DNA from: Chryseobacterium sp. JV274
GTDB taxonomy: Bacteria; Bacteroidota; Bacteroidia; Flavobacteriales; Weeksellaceae
NCBI RefSeq assembly: GCF_903969135.1
Contig: NZ_LR824569.1
Coordinates: forward strand, 1,426,001 to 1,490,000
Length of the DNA: 64,000 nucleotides
Direction of reading: 5' to 3'
The translations under genes and the position numbers were made by a program. The notes below the pieces were generated by a model. That model did no database searches and was not told the DNA's origin. It saw nothing but the letters and a program-made list of their open reading frames with translations. This document shows positions 42,888-53,200 of the stretch, one piece after another; position 1 is the stretch's first letter, and each line of letters begins with the position of its first letter.

Positions 42888-45800
42888 CTAATTTTTAATT
42901 AGTTTTCCTTGTAATGATGTGTCTCCCGTTTGTACAATAACAATGTAAACACCCTGCAACCAGCTGGTAACTTCCACGTCAACCTCTCCGGAAGCCGCTT
43001 TCAGTTCCTTACGGAATTTGACATTGCCCATGGCATCAAAAACCGTAACCTGTTTTGCCAGTAATTTTTCATTACCTGTATTATACGAGATTTTCACTTT
43101 TTCCTTAGCAGGATTTGGTATCATTTTCAGAGAAGAAACCGAAGCAGCAATCACACTTCTTCCTGCACTTCTCATACCCATCCAGTTAGGATCTACCGCT
43201 TTGGTAGTAAACTTACAGGTTTCATTTGAGAATAAGATCTCATCAGTACCCTGGAAGCTTGAGTTTGGATAGAATGCCAATGGATTAGCGTTCATATCAT
43301 ATACCCCGCCTGCAGGAATAGTAATAATGGATGGAATATAAACTCCAAAACCATTAAGACTTGAAACCGTAAGACTTATAGGCTGGCTTCCGCCATTGTA
43401 GATTACACCATAAACATTATAGTGATCTCCAACCCATTTCATGTCTTTAATACTCGCTTCCAGCTTACATTCTGTTTCGAATCCACATTCTTTACCTGGA
43501 TAGTAATTCATGGTTCCGGAAGTAAACTGACATCCTAAATGATCGATCTGAAGCTGATAAGTTCCAGGAGTACTAATATATAACGGATAGATGAAATCAT
43601 TGTTTCCGCTCTGGATATTATTTCCGAACAACTGCCACTCATGATGATCGAAGATTCCTTTAGGTCCTATAATATAATTCTTTCTAAGACATTGATCATA
43701 GCATCCTGTTGGGAACACCCACATCAGACTCTCAAGACTTAATGGAACCTGCGTGTTGCCTACTACTTTACAACCGCTTGGTGCAGTGTAAATAACCTGA
43801 TAAGCACCACCTTCATTTACAGTAATAGACTGACCTGTCATTCCGTTGCTCCAGTTATAAACTCCTGCAGACGGTCCAGATGCAGTCAGCACAACCTCAT
43901 AAGGCTGACAATTTGCCATATTGTATGTTACCGAAATTGGTGCCGGTGGGCTATTTACGGTAACTGTAAAGCTTTTACTGCTTGTACATCCTGATGCACC
44001 TGGTGTTCTTACTTCCAGCGTATAAATGTAGGTACCTGCAGCTAATGGTCCTGTGCTCAAAGCAATCGGATAAGGAGATGAAGTCCATGGTACGACTACC
44101 GAATTTCCTTTTTTCCATTGATATTCCAATGTATTATCCGTTACAATACCGGTAAGTACTGTTGAAGATCCTTCGCAGATATTAGCCGTTCCGGATATGT
44201 TAACATATGGAGGGTTTTTAAGTGTTACAGGTATTGCTTTTGTGCTCATAACACTTGTTCTACATCCATCTGATGATACAAGCACCGGCCAATAGTTACC
44301 AGATTGTGTTGGAGTGAACACAGGAGAACTTGGTGCTCCTGACACAGGTTGAGAACCATTCATCCAGATATACTGACTTGGAGATCCAAGCGTACTGGTA
44401 AATACGATATTAGGAGCACTTCCCATACACGCAACAAGAACAGGAGGCGCTATATCACCGTCAAGAGTAGCCTCTTTCACATTTACACCAATGACAGCAG
44501 AAGTATATTCACATCCCATAGGTGTTTTAATTTTCAGCTGAATTGTTTTTGTTCCTGCCGTATTATATGTTATTGTAGCATCCGGCCCTGTTGTAACATA
44601 AGATGTACCATCAAAGATCCAGGTATATGTATTTCCTGAAACATATGTTATTGGACTGAACGTAATAGGCGAACGTGCACATAACCAGGCCGGAACCAGG
44701 AAGTCCGTATTAGGAATCGGAGCTAATGTAATAGTCTTCGTAGTGGTACACGTTGGTTTCCCTGGTGCAGACACTGTCATGGTAAATGTATACGTACCTG
44801 GTGCCAGGTTATAAGTAGCCGACTGCCCTGTTTGAGTAGGCTGTCCCGGTGAAGTAAATGTATACGTAATAGACCCCGGATTGATTTCAAATATAGTAGA
44901 AGTGTTGAACAACGTTACATTATATCCGTTTCCGCTGCACACTGTACTGATATTGAATTTAGGTTCATAGTTCTTTCTTACCTCTACTCCTTTACTGTAC
45001 CAGCATGAACCGTATCTCAGACGTACAAAAACGATGTGTGCTCCTGCAAGATTAGTCTGATATACCGGTGAAGCTGTTCCCTGACCGGAAACTAAAGTAA
45101 GTACAGTATCTGACAACCATTGGATTTCATCCGGAACTCCATTATAAGTTAAACCTGAAACTGTAATGTTATTACAAGCTGACCATGCCGGAACGAAGTT
45201 AATCTGAGGGTCTGTTGTACAGCTTCCACTGCTCGGACAAGACTGAGTCACATTAATATTCTGAGAAGAAACCACACAGCCGTTAATATCTACAGCCTGT
45301 ATTCTATAAGTTCCAAAAGCACCGGCACCTGATATCGTGTATGAATTGGTGGTTGCCCCTATTATCTGCGCATTATTTTTATACCACTGCCATGAAATAA
45401 TATTCGTAAGTCCGGTAGAACTATTAGCCGTAAGCGTATACGGTGTCATTGTTGTAGGATCACAAACCGCAATATTATACACCGGAGAAACTGTAATAAT
45501 GGTTTCAGGATATACAATAAAGTTAGCACTTGCCGTCGGCTTATAATTACATCCGTTCGTACCTGTATAAGTTACAGTAACCGTTTGAGAAATATTATTT
45601 CCTGAATTGTTCTGGATATATCCGTTATTCGGGAAACTGTAAATTCCGGCAGGGTTGAAGGCTGTAGTATACGTTCCGCCAGGAAAGGTGAAAGTCACAT
45701 TCGTAGCTGAAGTGATGGTTCCCTGATTTACCGTGAAAGTAAGGTTTGATCCTAAACAAATTCCGCCAACATTTGTAAAGCTCACTACCGGAAGGGTAAT

Positions 45801-47756
45801 TAAAGATACCGGCATAGTGATAATCTTCGTCACTCCACATTTCACTACTTTTAAAACCAAATCAGTAGTACTCGTTGAAGAAATTTCGTTGAAATTTACC
45901 GTAATATTAGCTGTACCCTGTCCTCCAATAACACTTCCGAAGTTAGAACTCGCAAATGACCATTCCATAAAATCCGGAACAATTCCATTCAGATTGGCAC
46001 TGAAATTTTGAGTGCTGCTCGGACAGAAAGGCCCTGAATTCGGATTAATAACAATCGTGCTAAGATCCAGTTTCGTTACATTGAACGATTTTGGAGCCGA
46101 AAGACATGCTGCACTGCTGATGGATTTATTCTGTGCAGACACTGTATATGATGTAGCGCCAGCGTTAAATATAACCGTTACAGAAGGACCTGCATTACTT
46201 CCCTGAATAGTTCCGTTGGTAACACTCCAAACCGGTACCATTCCCGAGTCAACTGAGCTGATGGTATAAACGTAAGGTTTTCCAGGGCATACTTTTGTTT
46301 CTCCGGAGATTGTTCCGTTAGGAGCCTGTGGAATTGGTAATACCTTAATAATTCTTGCATTACTTTCACAACCTCCACCTTGCTTGGTAGCTGTAACAGT
46401 ATAAGTTCCTGCTGTCGCAAAGTTGTAGTTAAATATTCCTGTCATTACAGGAGAAGTATAAGTAGAACTTCCTGTTGTTACTTTCCAGATAACAGGGATA
46501 TTAGGCGAGGCTGTAAATCCTTGGCTTGTTCCTGCACATATTTCATCTACACCTCCGCTTATCACTACCGGCGCCTCTACTATAATATCAATAGATGCCT
46601 GCCCTTCACAAGTCAATAAAGTATTGAAATAATTAGCTGTAAGGTGATAAGTACCTGGCTGACTTGCTGAGAAAACAACTTCATTTCTCTGCTGGGTATT
46701 TGTCAGCTGACCTCCTGCAGGACCTGATACATTCCATTGAACGCTCGTTGTAGGCCATTGAGGAATTGAATATGTGTACTGTCTGCCGGTACATATCACT
46801 TCCTGCCCTTTAACTTTTGCATTCTTTAAAACTACAGGAATTTTGATCGTAGTCCACTCAGGACAGGCACAATCAGACATATACATTACATATCCGAAGC
46901 CATCAAGCGGATCTACCTGATCCCAAACCACTTCAATTTCGTTACCGTTAGTGTTAACAATTGTTCCACCAATAACTTTCCACTGTCCTTTGTTACATCC
47001 ATCCTGTGCATTGTATTTTTCAGTACTTCCTTCGCATACTACGGAGGCACAGTTGATCTGTACAGGATCTGCTTTTAATACCTTAATCTGTTTTTTAATT
47101 TTATCCTGACAGCCGCACTTGTTGGTTACGGTCAATTGAATTGTATAATTTCCAGGATTAGCATACAAATGAGATGGTTCAAAAGCTGTGGAAGTTGTAC
47201 CATCGCCAAAATCCCAGAAGTAATTGATGATATCAGACCCTCCGTTCTGTTCGGAAAGATTATCAAAATAGATCGTCGTATTTTTACATACCGTATCGCC
47301 CAAATTCATCAATTCAAATTTTGCGATCGGTCTGTTGATCTTCACAATACAGATAGTCTGAGTTTCAACAGTTCCATCATTGTACGTGATGACAGCCTGC
47401 AGAGATCCGTTACCTGCTGATCCCCAGCCTACATTGGCTATGGTATTCGCAGGCCCGGAAGTAGTTACCGTTCCTCCGGAAACCGTCCATTGTACACCAA
47501 AAACATTAGGTCCCTGCACCTCATAGGTGACAGCTGATGCCTCACAGACACGCAGACATTGGGATGAATTGATGTAGGAAAAGGCGACTCCATTGTCTGG
47601 AACCTGATCATCTTTTTCGCCACGGAATTCCTGGCATCCGACCTGAGCGGTCCATGTAATTCGAGCTTGTGCTTGCAGTACCCAAGGTACCAAAAGCCAA
47701 CATAGTAGAAGCCATCTAAAGATGTGCTCCCTACCAAAATAGGTGTTGTTTTTCAT
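42888..47756 (-). CDS. Giant PKD/Ig-like surface protein with T9SS type A sorting domain
   Basis: A 1622-residue protein. The start at 47756 (MKNNTYFGREHIFRWLLLC) gives a signal peptide ending near VLQAQ; an ATG 33 bp upstream is less likely. A clear PKD domain is near residues 150-240 (YFWDFGDGTTSTAFEPSHLY), followed by a long series of immunoglobulin-like segments rich in paired Cys, Thr, Ser and Asn, several with the GTYTVT or YTW-type strands. The C-terminus (KMIPNPAKEKVKISYN to LQGKLIKN) is a T9SS type A sorting domain. It resembles adhesin or gliding-surface proteins of flavobacteria. It sits next to the 621-aa T9SS protein. Confidence 0.87.
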   Translation of the reverse strand: MKNNTYFGREHIFRWLLLCWLLVPWVLQAQARITWTAQVGCQEFRGEKDDQVPDNGVAFSYINSSQCLRVCEASAVTYEVQGPNVFGVQWTVSGGTVTTSGPANTIANVGWGSAGNGSLQAVITYNDGTVETQTICIVKINRPIAKFELMNLGDTVCKNTTIYFDNLSEQNGGSDIINYFWDFGDGTTSTAFEPSHLYANPGNYTIQLTVTNKCGCQDKIKKQIKVLKADPVQINCASVVCEGSTEKYNAQDGCNKGQWKVIGGTIVNTNGNEIEVVWDQVDPLDGFGYVMYMSDCACPEWTTIKIPVVLKNAKVKGQEVICTGRQYTYSIPQWPTTSVQWNVSGPAGGQLTNTQQRNEVVFSASQPGTYHLTANYFNTLLTCEGQASIDIIVEAPVVISGGVDEICAGTSQGFTASPNIPVIWKVTTGSSTYTSPVMTGIFNYNFATAGTYTVTATKQGGGCESNARIIKVLPIPQAPNGTISGETKVCPGKPYVYTISSVDSGMVPVWSVTNGTIQGSNAGPSVTVIFNAGATSYTVSAQNKSISSAACLSAPKSFNVTKLDLSTIVINPNSGPFCPSSTQNFSANLNGIVPDFMEWSFASSNFGSVIGGQGTANITVNFNEISSTSTTDLVLKVVKCGVTKIITMPVSLITLPVVSFTNVGGICLGSNLTFTVNQGTITSATNVTFTFPGGTYTTAFNPAGIYSFPNNGYIQNNSGNNISQTVTVTYTGTNGCNYKPTASANFIVYPETIITVSPVYNIAVCDPTTMTPYTLTANSSTGLTNIISWQWYKNNAQIIGATTNSYTISGAGAFGTYRIQAVDINGCVVSSQNINVTQSCPSSGSCTTDPQINFVPAWSACNNITVSGLTYNGVPDEIQWLSDTVLTLVSGQGTASPVYQTNLAGAHIVFVRLRYGSCWYSKGVEVRKNYEPKFNISTVCSGNGYNVTLFNTSTIFEINPGSITYTFTSPGQPTQTGQSATYNLAPGTYTFTMTVSAPGKPTCTTTKTITLAPIPNTDFLVPAWLCARSPITFSPITYVSGNTYTWIFDGTSYVTTGPDATITYNTAGTKTIQLKIKTPMGCEYTSAVIGVNVKEATLDGDIAPPVLVACMGSAPNIVFTSTLGSPSQYIWMNGSQPVSGAPSSPVFTPTQSGNYWPVLVSSDGCRTSVMSTKAIPVTLKNPPYVNISGTANICEGSSTVLTGIVTDNTLEYQWKKGNSVVVPWTSSPYPIALSTGPLAAGTYIYTLEVRTPGASGCTSSKSFTVTVNSPPAPISVTYNMANCQPYEVVLTASGPSAGVYNWSNGMTGQSITVNEGGAYQVIYTAPSGCKVVGNTQVPLSLESLMWVFPTGCYDQCLRKNYIIGPKGIFDHHEWQLFGNNIQSGNNDFIYPLYISTPGTYQLQIDHLGCQFTSGTMNYYPGKECGFETECKLEASIKDMKWVGDHYNVYGVIYNGGSQPISLTVSSLNGFGVYIPSIITIPAGGVYDMNANPLAFYPNSSFQGTDEILFSNETCKFTTKAVDPNWMGMRSAGRSVIAASVSSLKMIPNPAKEKVKISYNTGNEKLLAKQVTVFDAMGNVKFRKELKAASGEVDVEVTSWLQGVYIVIVQTGDTSLQGKLIKN

Positions 47757-48286
47757 AGTTATTAAAAAAGTTATTAATTTTTTTGTCAAATTAATAAAAA
47801 ATTTAATACAAAAATCATTTAATAGTGAAAAAATAACATAATTTTACAATTGAATCCCAACGATATAGATAAATTCATATTTATATGTTATTTCACCACT
47901 CTATTAGTTATATAAAAAAATCTATTCCTATCTTAATTTTTACAGCTAAAGACCATCATAAACCAAATAAAATTCTAAATTTTAATTTATTAAAAACCAA
48001 AAAACACTACCAAAAGATAAATTTGTTTATTTTTTACTAAAAAAATTACATTTAAATTAAAATTAATAACATTAATAAAGATGAAAATAACAATCTTCTC
48101 ATCCATTCATTATTCTTCAAATAATCTTCATACATCTTGACCTCACAACCTTCTTGTACAAATACACACATCCAAAACCAGAATGATATCCTAGGGCACA
48201 ATAAAGGAGAATTGCCAACAAGGTTAAAAAACTTTATCTTTGTTTTTCGAGGCTTATCATAAACATTTTATTTGAAGATCTTCCCT
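47757..48286. other. AT-rich divergent intergenic region
   Basis: About 530 bp between the giant surface-protein gene (minus) and the glutaminase gene (plus). It holds the glutaminase promoter; the rest is AT-rich without an ORF. Confidence 0.5.
48213..48243 (+). promoter_or_regulatory. Promoter of the glutaminase gene
   Basis: TTG (48213-48215), 20 bp, then TATCTTTG (48236-48243) fits the -33/-7 pattern, with the ATG 43 bp downstream. Confidence 0.6.
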
Positions 48287-49300
48287 ATGAAAAACAACAG
48301 CTTTTTATTTTCTGCAAAAGGAATTTGTACCGCAGCTTTTCTTTCCTTAAACACAATAGTTTACGCTCAGAAACCGGCAGACATTTCAACAATTTCAGAA
48401 AAAACATTAAACACTATTCTGGAAAAAAACAGAGCTTATTATACACAGGGCAAAGTGGCAGATTACATTCCTGAACTGGGAAAAATGGAGGCTAAAGCAA
48501 TCGCGTTTTCAGTAGTAGATAAAAATGGAAAAGTATTCAACACCGGAGATGTGAGTAAAAAATTCACGATGCAGAGTATCTCCAAAATCATATCATTGAT
48601 GGTGGCTGTAAACGAAAAAGGAGAAGCGCATATTTTTAACAAGATGGGATATTTCGGTTCCGACAAACCTTTCAACCATTTTTCAAACCTTGAGACCACA
48701 GGCAAACCACTCAATCCCATGATGAATGCAGGAGCTATTCTTACTACTTCGTTAATTTCAGGAGACGGCGAGAAACCTTTCCTTAAGATTCTCGATATGG
48801 TAAGGTATATTACCAAAAATCAGACAATTGAGTATAACAAATCTGTTTATGAATCTGAAAAAGCAACCGGACACCGTAACCGGGGTATGTTTTACATCAT
48901 GAAAAACAGTGGACTGATTTCAGGAAATGAAGATCAGCTGGATAATTATTTCAAGCAGTGTTCTATTGAGCTTACCGCTGAAGATCTTGCAAAAATCGGT
49001 TATTTCTTTGCCAACCAATGTGTAAGGTTTGACGGAGATGCCACTTATAAGAATGCAGATATAGCAAAATTGGTGGAGTCACAGATGCTGACCGCCGGAA
49101 TGTATGAATTCAGTGGTGAATACTCCAGAACCGTAGGTCTTCCAAGTAAATCCGGTGTCGGAGGCGGAATTACCGTAAGTGTTCCCGGAAAAATAGGAAT
49201 TGGTGTATTCAGTCCATCTTTGGATCAACATGGAAATTCACTGGCTGGATATCACATGATTTTAGATCTTGCAAAACAATACGGATTAAGTATATTTTAA
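48287..49300 (+). CDS. glsA: Secreted glutaminase, serine-type (GlsA family)
   Basis: A 337-residue protein. The ATG at 48287 gives a signal peptide (LFSAKGICTAAFLSLNTIVYAQ); the upstream frame lacks an ATG (only a TTG at 48272). The catalytic SxxK is in FTMQSISKIISL, with NPMMNAGAILTTSL and the RNRGMFYIMKNSG region of the beta-lactamase-like glutaminase fold. It hydrolyses glutamine to glutamate and ammonia. An exported form, usually absent in Escherichia coli GlsA, points to use of external glutamine. Confidence 0.9.
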   Translation: MKNNSFLFSAKGICTAAFLSLNTIVYAQKPADISTISEKTLNTILEKNRAYYTQGKVADYIPELGKMEAKAIAFSVVDKNGKVFNTGDVSKKFTMQSISKIISLMVAVNEKGEAHIFNKMGYFGSDKPFNHFSNLETTGKPLNPMMNAGAILTTSLISGDGEKPFLKILDMVRYITKNQTIEYNKSVYESEKATGHRNRGMFYIMKNSGLISGNEDQLDNYFKQCSIELTAEDLAKIGYFFANQCVRFDGDATYKNADIAKLVESQMLTAGMYEFSGEYSRTVGLPSKSGVGGGITVSVPGKIGIGVFSPSLDQHGNSLAGYHMILDLAKQYGLSIF

Positions 49301-49395
49301 ATCTTGAAAGCCTGTTCACCGGATAATAAAATTACATTATCCAATAATCTTTAAAAGGCTTATTCATCAGAAACATCTCAACCATCAAACCTATA

Positions 49396-49433
49396 AAAAA
49401 ACAGTAAGTATATCAAACACTTACTGTTTTTTT
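49396..49433 (+). terminator. Terminator of the glutaminase gene
   Basis: AAACAGTAAGT pairs with ACTTACTGTTT around ATATCAAAC, ending in seven T. Strong intrinsic terminator. Confidence 0.85.
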
Positions 49434-49663
49434 ATGAATTTCGGAAAGATATATTAATTATTCTTAAAATTCTCTATCTATTTATTTATCAAAAAGATAG
49501 AGAAAGTTCATAAATAATTCAAATTAAATCACAATATATTGATTAATTTTATTTAAATTCGCTTTGCCGTTTTATCAGATTGATAAAGGCAATTTTTACA
49601 TTTCGGAACCTTATTCATTCTATATTATCTTTTTGTAATATATGCAAAAACAAATCTCTTGTT

Positions 49664-49696
49664 TTTGAAATATTTTATTTTTTATTCCTATATTTG
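49664..49696 (+). promoter_or_regulatory. Promoter of the PKS operon
   Basis: TTTG (49664-49667), 21 bp, then TATATTTG (49689-49696) matches the Bacteroidota consensus well. It implies a 5' leader of about 500 nt before the PKS start at 50208. Confidence 0.6.
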
Positions 49697-49970
49697 CTTA
49701 ACATTTCTTTAACTATAACTATTTATAATTAAAGTTGAGAAGATTGTACCGGCATGTTTCTAAGAATAAATAAACAATAAATATATTTTAATAACATATG
49801 AACAATTGATATTTTTATATTAATAAATAATTATCAAATTGTATTTATGGTTAAAAAATATATAAATTTTTATTATTTTTATTCACTCATAACAGAAAAA
49901 CACCATCAATACTAATGGCATCCGTGTTCTGATATGAGATATCATTAACTATTCCTATACCGTAAATGCT

Positions 49971-50129
49971 ATGAAAAACTTGACCAAAATCAGGCTAATG
50001 CCTTTTGAAAAACCGGATACCAACCTTATATCATACAATCTATTAACAAACAATAGATTCTTGAATAATTACCATAAAAACACATACATCATTAAAGATT
50101 TAACAAAAACCAATTTTATTATATCGTAA
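49971..50129 (+). pseudogene. Upstream ORF copying the start of the PKS gene
   Basis: A 52-codon ORF beginning MKNLTKIRLMPFEKPDTNLI, against MKNLTIIGLTPFEKPDVNLI at the real PKS start 237 bp downstream. Similarity covers about the first 20 codons at both DNA and protein level and then ends; the rest (SYNLLTNNRF...) has no PKS similarity. It is either a decayed partial duplication or an upstream ORF kept for translational control. It has its own ATG, at equal position, so it could be translated. Confidence 0.55.
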
Positions 50130-50207
50130 CAAAAGCGATCGCCTTAATACCGAAAGGCCCTACATTTTGTTATGAATCTCTTGCTATCATTCAATAATTA
50201 TCACGCC

Positions 50208-53200
50208 ATGAAAAACTTAACCATTATTGGACTGACGCCTTTTGAAAAACCAGACGTTAACCTTATCCCTAAACTACACCAGGCGGGTGCATTTCCCGTT
50301 TTAAGTTTAGGAAATGAGTTAGTGACTGCCCAGGAAGCGTTACATCAACTTGATCAGATAGACGTACCATCGTATGGTATTTATTTTTCTAATGACAATT
50401 TCACCGCTCTCCAAATTCCTGAAAAAGTAAGGTTTGCAATCCTTCCGTTCGGAATGTCGAAGCCTTTCAACCTGCCTGCTGTTTATCAGGTAAGCAGTCT
50501 GGAAGAAGCCAGACAAGCTGAACAATCAGGAGCAGAAGGAATCATTATCAAAGGAAATGAAGCAGGTGGATGGGTAGGCTATGAATCCACGTTTGTATTA
50601 TTTCAGCGTGTGATCAAAGAAATTCAGAACATTCCGGTGTGGGTACAGGGAGGAATAGGTCTCCATACCGCAGCGGCATCAAAAGCATTGGGAGCAACAG
50701 GAGTTGTACTGGACAGCCAGCTGGCTCTGTTTCCTGAAAGTTCAGTTCCTAACGAACTGAAAGAAGTCTGCTCAAAACTGAATGGTACAGAAACTAAGGT
50801 GATTGCTAACCATCGTGTATTGGTAAGACCCAATTCACCTGCATTACCAGAAAACACAACAGCTGAAGATCTGAAACAGTACTTCACTGGTCTGGACCTC
50901 AGTACATGTTATATCCCGATGGGACAAGACATTTCGCTGGCAACAGATCTGTATGAGGATTTCAAAACCCTGAAAAAAATGGTTTTCGGATTCAAAGAAG
51001 CCATGTATGGACACCTAAAGCAGGCAAAAGCACTTAAAGTAATTGATAAAGACAACACTTTAGCTCAGGAACTGGGTCTTCGTTATCCTATCGCTCAAGG
51101 TCCGATGACCCGTGTAAGCGATGTACCGTCATTTGCGAATGCAGTAGCAGATGCCGGAGCATTACCTTTTGTTGCCTTATCCTTATTGAAAGGAGAATCT
51201 GCAAAATCTCTGGTAATGGATACTAAAAGACTGGCTGGTGAAAAAACCTGGGGTGTAGGAATCCTGGGATTCGCACCACAGGAATTAAGAGATGAACAGA
51301 CATCATATATATTAGAAGCTAAACCTCCTGTCGTTTTAATTGCAGGCGGAAGACCAGCCCAGGCTAAAGTATTTGAAAAAGCCGGAATAAAATCATTCTT
51401 ACACGTTCCTTCCCCTGCCCTTCTGGATATTTTCCTGAAAGAAGGTGCCAGAAACTTCATTTTTGAAGGGCGTGAGTGCGGAGGCCATGTAGGTCCCCTT
51501 TCAAGTATGGTTCTTTGGGAAAAACAAATTGAACGTATCTTAAAAGAAGAACACCCTGAAAACATCAGTGTCTTTTTTGCGGGAGGAATTCATAACGCCT
51601 TTTCAACTGCGTTCGTTTCTATCATGGCTGCACCGTTAGCTGCAAGAGGAGTAAAAATTGGTGTATTGATGGGAACCGCTTATCTCTATACCAATGAAGC
51701 TGTACAGACCGGAGCCATTCAGGAAGAATTTCAGTCGCAGGCTATGCAGGCAAAAGATACAGTTCTACTGGAAACAGCTCCCGGACATGAAACCCGTTGT
51801 TTAAATACAGCATTTGCCCACCATTTCAATACAGAAAAAGCAAAGCTTCTTGCTGCCGGAATGGATAAAAAACAAGTGTGGGAACAGCTCGAGAAATTAA
51901 ACGTAGGCCGTTTAAGAATTGCGGCTAAAGGTATAGAGCGTCAGGGTGATCAACTTGTCAATATTCCTAAAGATGACCAACTAGACTTAGGAATGTATAT
52001 GATTGGGCAGGTAGCTACCATGCACAATCGTGTGATCTCATTAGCGGCTCTGCATCAAAGTGTTGTAGACAACTATGAGCATATTCAGGAGGCAGCGTTA
52101 CCGGAAGAACCGGTTTCTACAGAAAAACCTCTGGACATCGCTATCGTAGGAATGGAATGTATTTTCCCGGGTGCTAAAAACCTTGATGAATATTGGAGAA
52201 ATATTATTTTAGGAAAAGACAGTGTTACCGAAGTACCGGATGAAAGATGGAATAAAGAATTGTATTACCACCCGGATTCTGACGGACCGGATGTATCTCA
52301 CTCAAAATGGGGTGGATTTATTCCTAAAATCGATTTCGATCCATTGGCATTCGGAATTCCGCCACAATCTCTTGCGGCCATTGAACCTACACAGCTGTTA
52401 ACTTTATTGGTTGCAAAACGCGCCATGGAAGATGCAGGATATGGTGAAAAACACATCAACAGAGAAAACATTTCTGTTATTATAGGTGCTGAAGGAGGAA
52501 ATGATCTTGCCAACAGCTATAGTTTCAGAGGATATTATAAGCAGGTTTTCGGAGAACTTCACGAAGAAGTAAAAGAAGCCTTCCCACATACCACAGAAGA
52601 CTCATTTCCGGGTATTCTTGCCAATGTTATTGCAGGTAGAATCACAAACCGACTGGATCTTGGCGGCAGAAACTTTACCGTAGATGCTGCTTGTGCTTCA
52701 TCATTAGCAGCTATTGATCTTGCTTGCCAGGAACTTGTATTAGGAAAATCCGATATGGTACTTGCCGGAGGAGCAGATTTACACAACGGAATCAATGATT
52801 ACCTGATGTTCTCCAGTACTCATGCTCTTTCCAGAAAAGGAAGATGTGCTACATTCGATGGTGATGCAGATGGTATTGCCCTTGGAGAAGGTATCGCTAT
52901 CCTTGTTTTAAAAAGATATGAAGACGCTGTACGCGATGGTGACCGTATTTATTCGGTGATCAAAGGAGTTGGCGGATCCAGTGACGGAAAAGCTCTGGGA
53001 TTGACTGCTCCAAGACAGATAGGCCAGGTAAGAGCGTTGGAACGTGCTTATTCCCAAGCTGGTATAAGTGCTGCTTCTGTAGGTCTTGTAGAAGCTCACG
53101 GTACAGGAACTGTAGTCGGTGACAAAACTGAATTAAGTGCATTAACTAATTTATTCAGCCGTTCAGGGGCATTACCGGGACAGACTCATTTAGGTTCTGT

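Larger units (their letters stand above)
49301..50207. other. Long AT-rich leader and promoter region of the PKS operon
   Basis: It contains the glutaminase terminator, a hairpin at 49566-49590, the PKS promoter, and a 52-codon ORF copying the PKS start (49971-50129). Between about 49750 and 49900 the sequence is almost only A and T. Confidence 0.6.

Noticed and set aside
43018..47420. Several plus-strand ORFs inside the giant T9SS gene
   Set aside because: Shadows in repetitive Thr/Ser-rich coding DNA.
49566..49590. Hairpin as attenuator for the PKS operon
   Set aside because: It lies upstream of the likely PKS promoter at 49664, so it cannot be in that transcript.
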